From a virus, in the IMG/VR virus record IMGVR_UViG_3300009702_000054, positions 1-35,850 of that record: 35,850 nt of DNA; one strand, written 5' to 3'. Position numbers and translations under genes: made by a program. This document shows, piece after piece, positions 32,467 through 35,850 of this stretch. Position 1 is the stretch's first letter; each line of letters opens with the position of its first letter. A model generated the notes under the pieces. The model worked only from the letters and a program-made list of their open reading frames with translations, had not been told where the DNA came from and did no database searches.

Positions 32467-33008
32467 TCGTCTTCGATGCCAACGCACTGATTTGCCTGCT
32501 CGACGAGGACGCCAACGCCCCGCTCGATCCTGCGACGAAGCAACCCGTACCGCGATTCAGGGATCGGATCCAGTTTCTCCTGGGAAGGCTCGAGGAAGAA
32601 CGACAGCACGCCATCGTGCCAACACCCGCGCTCGCGGAATTGCTGGTCAGGGCCGACGCCGCCCGTGCGGACTTCATGAGGATCTTGTCAACCAAGGCCC
32701 CTTTCAGAATCGCCGACTTCGACCGTCGGGCAGCCCTTGAGCTCTCGATCATCGAGGCTCAGGCGATCGAGGACGGCGACAAGAGAGCGGGACTCACTGC
32801 CACCTGGGTCAAGATCAAGTTCGACCGGCAGATCCTTGCGATTGCCCGGATAGCTCAGGCCGATGAGATCCTCTCGGACGACTCGGACCTGCAAGCCCTC
32901 GCGAAGCCGTACGGGATTTCGGTGATCTCGACCGCGGACCTCCCGTTGCCGCCAGAAGATCCGCAGGTCGCTCTCGATCTGGGCGAGCCGCCCCTGCCCG
33001 AAAGCTAG
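32463..33008 (+). CDS. PIN-domain ribonuclease (toxin-like)
   Basis: A 181-aa protein with a PIN domain: MIVFDANAL (D5), ALAELL (E59), KFDRQILAIA (D121) and LSDDSDL (D139/D140/D142), all four acidic positions present, so it should be an active metal-dependent RNase. The C-terminal 25 residues are Pro/Leu/Asp-rich. VapC toxins usually have about 130 aa; this one has an insert after strand 1 (residues 12-35) and a tail. Its start overlaps the partner gene. Targets unknown; tRNA is common for PIN toxins. Confidence 0.8.
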   Translation: MIVFDANALICLLDEDANAPLDPATKQPVPRFRDRIQFLLGRLEEERQHAIVPTPALAELLVRADAARADFMRILSTKAPFRIADFDRRAALELSIIEAQAIEDGDKRAGLTATWVKIKFDRQILAIARIAQADEILSDDSDLQALAKPYGISVISTADLPLPPEDPQVALDLGEPPLPES

Positions 33009-33010
33009 CG

Positions 33011-33340
33011 ATGGCCCGCTGGCTCTCCGCGATCGGTCTCCTCCTCGCCCTCGGGTACATCGCGACGCTCGCCTTCGAGAAGAAACCGACCCCGGCCCAA
33101 ACGGCCAAGTCCAAGGCCTATACGGCCGAGCTCGTGGCGCGTTCCCAACGCGGCCCCTACATCGACCGCACCACCAAGATCAGCGCCACCGAAGAGCTGA
33201 GCGAGCTCCGCATCCCGGCGACCGATTTCGACGGTGAGCTTGCCCTGCCATCGCTCGACGAACGGTGCCTGATCTACCGCAACCGGGAATTCGGTTCGGC
33301 GCAGATGCTCTGCAAGAGCTACTCGGGGACGCGGGAGTAA
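33011..33340 (+). CDS. signal-anchor protein downstream of the PIN gene
   Basis: A 109-aa protein beginning two bases after the PIN stop. Residues 4-21 (WLSAIGLLLALGYIATLA) form a signal anchor; the remaining part is polar, with two cysteines near the C-terminus (RCLIYR and MLCKSY), and would lie outside the inner membrane. No lipobox. It may belong to the same transcript as the PIN pair and act at the envelope, or be an unrelated conversion gene. Family unknown. Confidence 0.6.
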   Translation: MARWLSAIGLLLALGYIATLAFEKKPTPAQTAKSKAYTAELVARSQRGPYIDRTTKISATEELSELRIPATDFDGELALPSLDERCLIYRNREFGSAQMLCKSYSGTRE

Positions 33341-33349
33341 ACGAGTGCG

Positions 33350-33583
33350 CTACACCCCTCCCAGGAGCCGCAGGTAGCGCTTCCGGGACATTCCGGCCGT
33401 GCGCATGTTCGAGCGGATGATGTGCACGCCGATCTCCGAGTACCGCGGGATGATCACCGGGCGCAGCACGCCCTTCTTGACGAGGGCGATGTGAGAACCG
33501 GCGTTCCGGTCCTGCACGAATCCGTCGGACTCGAACACTCTAACGAGCGTTTCCCATCCGACCGGTGTGATCTTGTGTCCCAC
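33350..33583 (-). CDS. hicA: HicA-type mRNA interferase toxin
   Basis: A 77-aa toxin of the HicA (YcfA) family, a double-stranded RNA-binding-fold RNase. ITPVGWETLVRVFESDGF and AGSHIALVKK with catalytic H31, then VIIPRYSEIGVHIIRSNMRTAGM, fit the family closely. It is translated from GTG 33583, 44 bases inside the end of hicB. The usual order is hicA then hicB; here hicB comes first. It ends ten bases from the convergent end of the upstream plus-strand gene. Confidence 0.85.
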   Translation of the reverse strand: MGHKITPVGWETLVRVFESDGFVQDRNAGSHIALVKKGVLRPVIIPRYSEIGVHIIRSNMRTAGMSRKRYLRLLGGV

Positions 33584-33914
33584 GGCGTGCCACCAGCGAG
33601 AGCGGCACATCGAGCCACGCGCTCCCCTCTTCTGCCTCCCGTTCGCGATCCGGGCGCCGCCGCGCGGGGCGGAACCCCGCCTGCTTGAGCACCGCATCGA
33701 GGGTCCCCCGCTCGAAGCAGGACTGCACGAACAACTGCAACGCCTCGACGAGGTTGCTCCTCGCCTCGGCCTCGGTGCGCCCCTGGGTGTGGATGTCGAG
33801 ATCCTCGCAGGACGCATACACCCAGCCGCCCTCGGGCCACACGCGCACCGGCACGGTCATCGTGACCGTCATGTGCGCTTGGCGCACGCGGTGCTGGACC
33901 GCAGCCTCGCCCAT
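33540..33914 (-). CDS. hicB: HicB-type antitoxin
   Basis: A 124-aa protein. The HicB fold is visible at residues 20-82: TVPVRVWPEGGWVYASCEDLDIHTQGRTEAEARSNLVEALQLFV with the typical helix after the strands. The C-terminal 40 residues are basic and charged; no clear HTH or RHH DNA-binding part. ATG 33914 has GGAGGGAGAGG before it. HicB blocks HicA and, with a palindrome in front of the gene, may repress its own promoter. Confidence 0.8.
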   Translation of the reverse strand: MGEAAVQHRVRQAHMTVTMTVPVRVWPEGGWVYASCEDLDIHTQGRTEAEARSNLVEALQLFVQSCFERGTLDAVLKQAGFRPARRRPDREREAEEGSAWLDVPLSLVARRGTQDHTGRMGNAR

Positions 33915-33948
33915 CGCCCTCTCCCTCCGTTGCCCGGTCTGCGCCGGC

Positions 33949-33968
33949 GGCCCGGGATACCCCGGGCC
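33949..33968. repeat. perfect palindrome in the hicBA leader
   Basis: GGCCCGGG and CCCGGGCC separated by ATAC lie between the likely hicBA promoter and the hicB start. It is either a HicB operator or a leader hairpin that limits translation. Confidence 0.5.
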
Positions 33969-33978
33969 TGTGATCCAC

Positions 33979-34008
33979 AGTGTAGTCCCGCGCTCTCCGC
34001 CGTGACAA
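33979..34008 (-). promoter_or_regulatory. likely hicBA promoter
   Basis: On the minus strand, TTGTCA at 34008-34003 and TACACT at 33984-33979, spacing 18. It faces hicB and lies in the 316-base gap that also contains the early promoter on the other strand. The rest of the gap (34009-34138) shows no gene. Confidence 0.45.
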
Positions 34009-34138
34009 GAAATCAATCTCGAATTCAAACAGCCACGGTCCGGGGCATTCTCAACCTGTATCGACCATCGCGCCCCGAACTTTACTCCCCGCCCCCTCCC
34101 CGAACCGTGACATGAGTCCGGGGGGCTGATGCCCGAAC

Positions 34139-34176
34139 TAAAGCTCAGCTTGACATCTAACTAAAGCTGTGCTTTA
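34139..34176. promoter_or_regulatory. two repressor operators at the early rightward promoter
   Basis: AAGCTCAGCTT at 34141-34151 and AAGCTGTGCTT at 34164-34174, the latter inside a perfect 15-bp palindrome (34162-34176). Centres are 23 bases apart. Both fit the AAGC-N3-GCTT motif seen near cI, so the CI and Cro-like proteins should bind here. Confidence 0.75.
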
Positions 34177-34178
34177 TT
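34150..34178 (+). promoter_or_regulatory. PL-like early promoter
   Basis: TTGACA (34150-34155, perfect -35) and TTTATT (34173-34178), spacing 17. The first operator touches the -35 box and the second covers the spacer and -10 box, so bound repressor would exclude polymerase. It drives the operon from 34231 over the window edge to int. Confidence 0.75.
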
Positions 34179-34230
34179 TCTCCCCACGCCCCCAAATTCA
34201 ATCCGAAATCAGAGGGGCCCGGAGGAAACG

Positions 34231-34431
34231 ATGACCGACCAACGGAAACTACTGGCGCTGGTGCTGCTCAACCTGCTGGTGCTCGGCGCCTGGGCGTTCG
34301 ACCAGTACGAGACCCGCGTGGTCGCCGCGCGCTACGGCTGGACGGCGGTGGAGGCGCGCTGCGTGCGCGCCCGTGACGTGATCAACTCGCCCGCCTGCCT
34401 GGTGCTGGCCAGCCGGCTCGACCGCCACTGA
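34231..34431 (+). CDS. small single-span membrane protein, first gene of early operon
   Basis: A 66-aa protein with one N-terminal membrane helix (residues 7-23, LLALVLLNLLVLGAWAF) and a short exterior part with two cysteines (CVRARDVINSPAC). GGAGGAAA precedes the ATG. Being first after the early promoter, it is made very early; role unknown. Confidence 0.65.
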   Translation: MTDQRKLLALVLLNLLVLGAWAFDQYETRVVAARYGWTAVEARCVRARDVINSPACLVLASRLDRH

Positions 34432-34441
34432 GGTGGGCGCC

Positions 34442-34648
34442 GTGAGCTACCAATGCGCCCGGCAGCGGATCACGCAGATCGCCCAGGCCCGCGCCTGGGC
34501 GGCTGCCTATGCGCTTTGCCGGGACATCGGCACCGTAATCGCGATGCCCGCGGTCCACCAGGATGCCGACCTGGTCGACCGGTTGATCGAGGCGCGCGCC
34601 CGCGTCTCGGCGGTGGCCGCGGTCCTCGAGCGCAGGGCTGAGCCATGA
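34442..34648 (+). CDS. small helical protein, unknown
   Basis: A 68-aa Ala/Arg-rich helical protein. GTG at 34442 is chosen because GAGGTGG lies a few bases before it; GTG 34433 would place the start within that ribosome site. Two cysteines; no family recognised. The stop overlaps the next start. Confidence 0.5.
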   Translation: MSYQCARQRITQIAQARAWAAAYALCRDIGTVIAMPAVHQDADLVDRLIEARARVSAVAAVLERRAEP

Positions 34649-34875
34649 GCCTATACGTCACTACACCCGATTCGTTTCTCTACGGCCATGCCGTGCGCCG
34701 GGCGCGCAAGACGTACACCTGCGACGGCTGGACGAGCCGCCTGTGCCGCACGCAGATCAATCCGGGCGATCTCTACGTCGAGGGCGACCCTGCGCCGGAT
34801 CGTGCGGGCGGATTCGGAACGTACCGGTACTGTGCTAAATGTTGTTCGTGTGAGATTGAGGAGGCGGGCGAGTGA
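34645..34875 (+). CDS. small Cys-containing phage protein, probably zinc-binding
   Basis: A 76-aa protein (ATG overlaps previous stop) with ARKTYTCDGW and a C-terminal YCAKCCSCE cluster: five cysteines that can form one zinc site. The layout resembles short proteins often found beside phage recombination genes. Function unknown. Confidence 0.6.
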   Translation: MSLYVTTPDSFLYGHAVRRARKTYTCDGWTSRLCRTQINPGDLYVEGDPAPDRAGGFGTYRYCAKCCSCEIEEAGE

Positions 34876-35075
34876 GCAAGAACGGCCTCGTCTATCACCA
34901 CTGCGGTTTCCCCCTGTGGGCGCAGACCGAATGGAACGGCATGAGGTACGTCACCCGGCGCTACCGCGTCTACGAGACCCGCCGCGCGCTGACCAAGTGC
35001 CCGAAGTGCGGCGAGCGGCTGCGCGACCGGGACGCCGACTGGATAGCGCATCCCCCCGTGGAGGTCGCCGAGTGA
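34872..35075 (+). CDS. small zinc-ribbon protein
   Basis: A 67-aa protein with GTG overlapping the previous stop. HHCGFPLW near residue 10 and KCPKCGERL at about 42-50 give a likely C-x-n-CxxC zinc ribbon. Similar short proteins accompany phage replication and recombination genes. Function unknown. Confidence 0.6.
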   Translation: MSKNGLVYHHCGFPLWAQTEWNGMRYVTRRYRVYETRRALTKCPKCGERLRDRDADWIAHPPVEVAE

Positions 35076-35296
35076 ACGCCACCGCGGTGATCCCCCCGGC
35101 CGACGCCATCGCCGAGCTGATGCCGCACATCCACGGCGACGCCCTGCGCCGGATCATCGACGAGCACCACGCGGGCGTCGTGTGCATCGGCCGGCGGCGC
35201 TTTCTGGTGCCGCGGCCCGCACGCCGGCCGTCGATGGCCGAGCGCCTCGTGCACGTGCTGCCCCTGAAACTCGGACGGAGGCGACCCCCATGCTGA
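35072..35296 (+). CDS. small protein preceding the YqaJ exonuclease
   Basis: A 74-aa protein from GTG 35072, which overlaps the previous stop. It has a short helical head (ADAIAELMPHIHGDALRRIIDEH), one strand (GVVCIGRRRFLVP) and a basic tail. The stop overlaps the YqaJ start by seven bases. No family recognised. Confidence 0.5.
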   Translation: MNATAVIPPADAIAELMPHIHGDALRRIIDEHHAGVVCIGRRRFLVPRPARRPSMAERLVHVLPLKLGRRRPPC

Positions 35297-35850
35297 CCAA
35301 CGAACAGATCGAACTGCGCCTGGCGGGCGTCGGCGGCTCGGACGCCGGCGTGGTGACCGGGCGCTCGGAGCGCATGACCGCGCGCGAGCTCTACCACGTG
35401 AAGCGCGGTGAACTCGCCCCGGAGGCCTTCGACGACAACGGGCTGCTGGCGTGGCTCGGCCACCAGATCGAGCCGGTGCTCGCGGCGTGGTACGCCGAGG
35501 AGGTCGGCTGCAAGGTGCGCCGCCCGACCAAGACGCACTACCACCGCGATCTCGACTGGATGATCGCGCACCCCGACGCCTTCGCGGTCGGGCGAAAGCG
35601 CGGCATCGAGTTCAAGATGCGGGCCCGGGCCGACGGCTGGGGCCATCCCGGCACCGACCAGGTCCCCGACGACGTGCTGCTGCAGTGCCAGCACTACCTC
35701 GCCTGCTACCCGCGGGTGGAGGCCTGGGAGCCGGTGGCGCTCATCCGCGGCACCGAGATCCGCCGCTACGAGGTGCCCCGCGACCGCGGACTCATTGACA
35801 CCCTGATCGATGTCGAGGGCGAGTTCGTGCACCGCATGCGGACCGCGCAG
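35290..35850 (+). CDS. YqaJ-type recombination exonuclease, N-terminal part (continues at base 1)
   Basis: This is the N-terminal 187 codons of a YqaJ/lambda-exonuclease-like nuclease, which resects double-stranded DNA ends for phage recombination. No stop occurs before the window ends, and the frame continues exactly at base 1, giving about 286 aa in all, normal for the family. The PD-(D/E)XK core is visible: GGSD at residues 15-18, E61, HPDAF with D96, IEFK with E107 and K109, and the LLQCQHY helix near 130-136. The ATG at 35290 overlaps the stop of the preceding gene. The family is clear from the motifs; the join across the edge is inferred from frame and from the typical C-terminus found at 1-300. 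Confidence 0.9.
   Translation, partial: MLTNEQIELRLAGVGGSDAGVVTGRSERMTARELYHVKRGELAPEAFDDNGLLAWLGHQIEPVLAAWYAEEVGCKVRRPTKTHYHRDLDWMIAHPDAFAVGRKRGIEFKMRARADGWGHPGTDQVPDDVLLQCQHYLACYPRVEAWEPVALIRGTEIRRYEVPRDRGLIDTLIDVEGEFVHRMRTAQ

Overview
The window reads as one complete temperate phage genome of the lambda/P22 kind (short-tailed podovirus capsid and tail genes, lambda-like control region), GC-rich throughout, from a GC-rich proteobacterial host. The gene at the right edge (a YqaJ-type exonuclease, from 35290) continues in frame at base 1 and ends at 300, so the sequence is most simply a circular or circularly permuted genome cut inside that gene. The attachment site at 6605-6649 is the 3' part of a tRNA-Pro (CGG) gene and has phage DNA on both sides. 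That again points to the non-integrated form (attP). The tRNA tail looks like those of gammaproteobacteria, but the host cannot be fixed from this alone.

Layout. (1) A PL-like rightward operon starts at a consensus promoter at 34150-34178 under two repressor operators. It runs from 34231 over the edge to 6574: small proteins, YqaJ exonuclease and its presumed annealing partner, MT-A70 methylase, Gp37/Gp68 protein, small Cys-rich and membrane proteins, a cluster of damaged genes (3806-4981, including a Dam-type methylase with an in-frame TGA), an excisionase-like HTH protein and a tyrosine integrase. (2) attP lies at 6605-6649 between 22-bp direct repeats. (3) Everything from 30471 down to 6780 is on the minus strand. 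A PR-like promoter drives a Cro/YdaS-like gene followed at once by a tRNA and an intrinsic terminator. Then come an RHH-like protein, a replication protein, Zn-ribbon and DUF1064 proteins, a GapR-like protein, small and large terminase, portal, scaffold, P22-type coat, tail accessory proteins, tail fibre, stabilisation protein, ejection proteins, a giant polyvalent internal protein interrupted by an in-frame TAA, and the lysis genes. (4) Between the two promoters lies the immunity and lysogenic-conversion block (30572-33914): a LexA-like CI repressor, a four-helix membrane protein coupled to it, an uncharacterised 249-aa protein coupled to a PIN nuclease, a signal-anchor protein, and a divergent hicBA toxin-antitoxin pair.

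How it works together. CI should bind five AAGC-N3-GCTT operators at 30482-30559 and 34141-34174 and shut both early promoters. Cleavage of CI would release recombination and excision genes rightward, and Cro, the tRNA, replication and late genes leftward. Passing the terminator at 30071-30111 would need read-through or antitermination. The block just after cI sits where lambda carries rexAB. It is the best candidate for an undescribed exclusion or toxin-antitoxin system.
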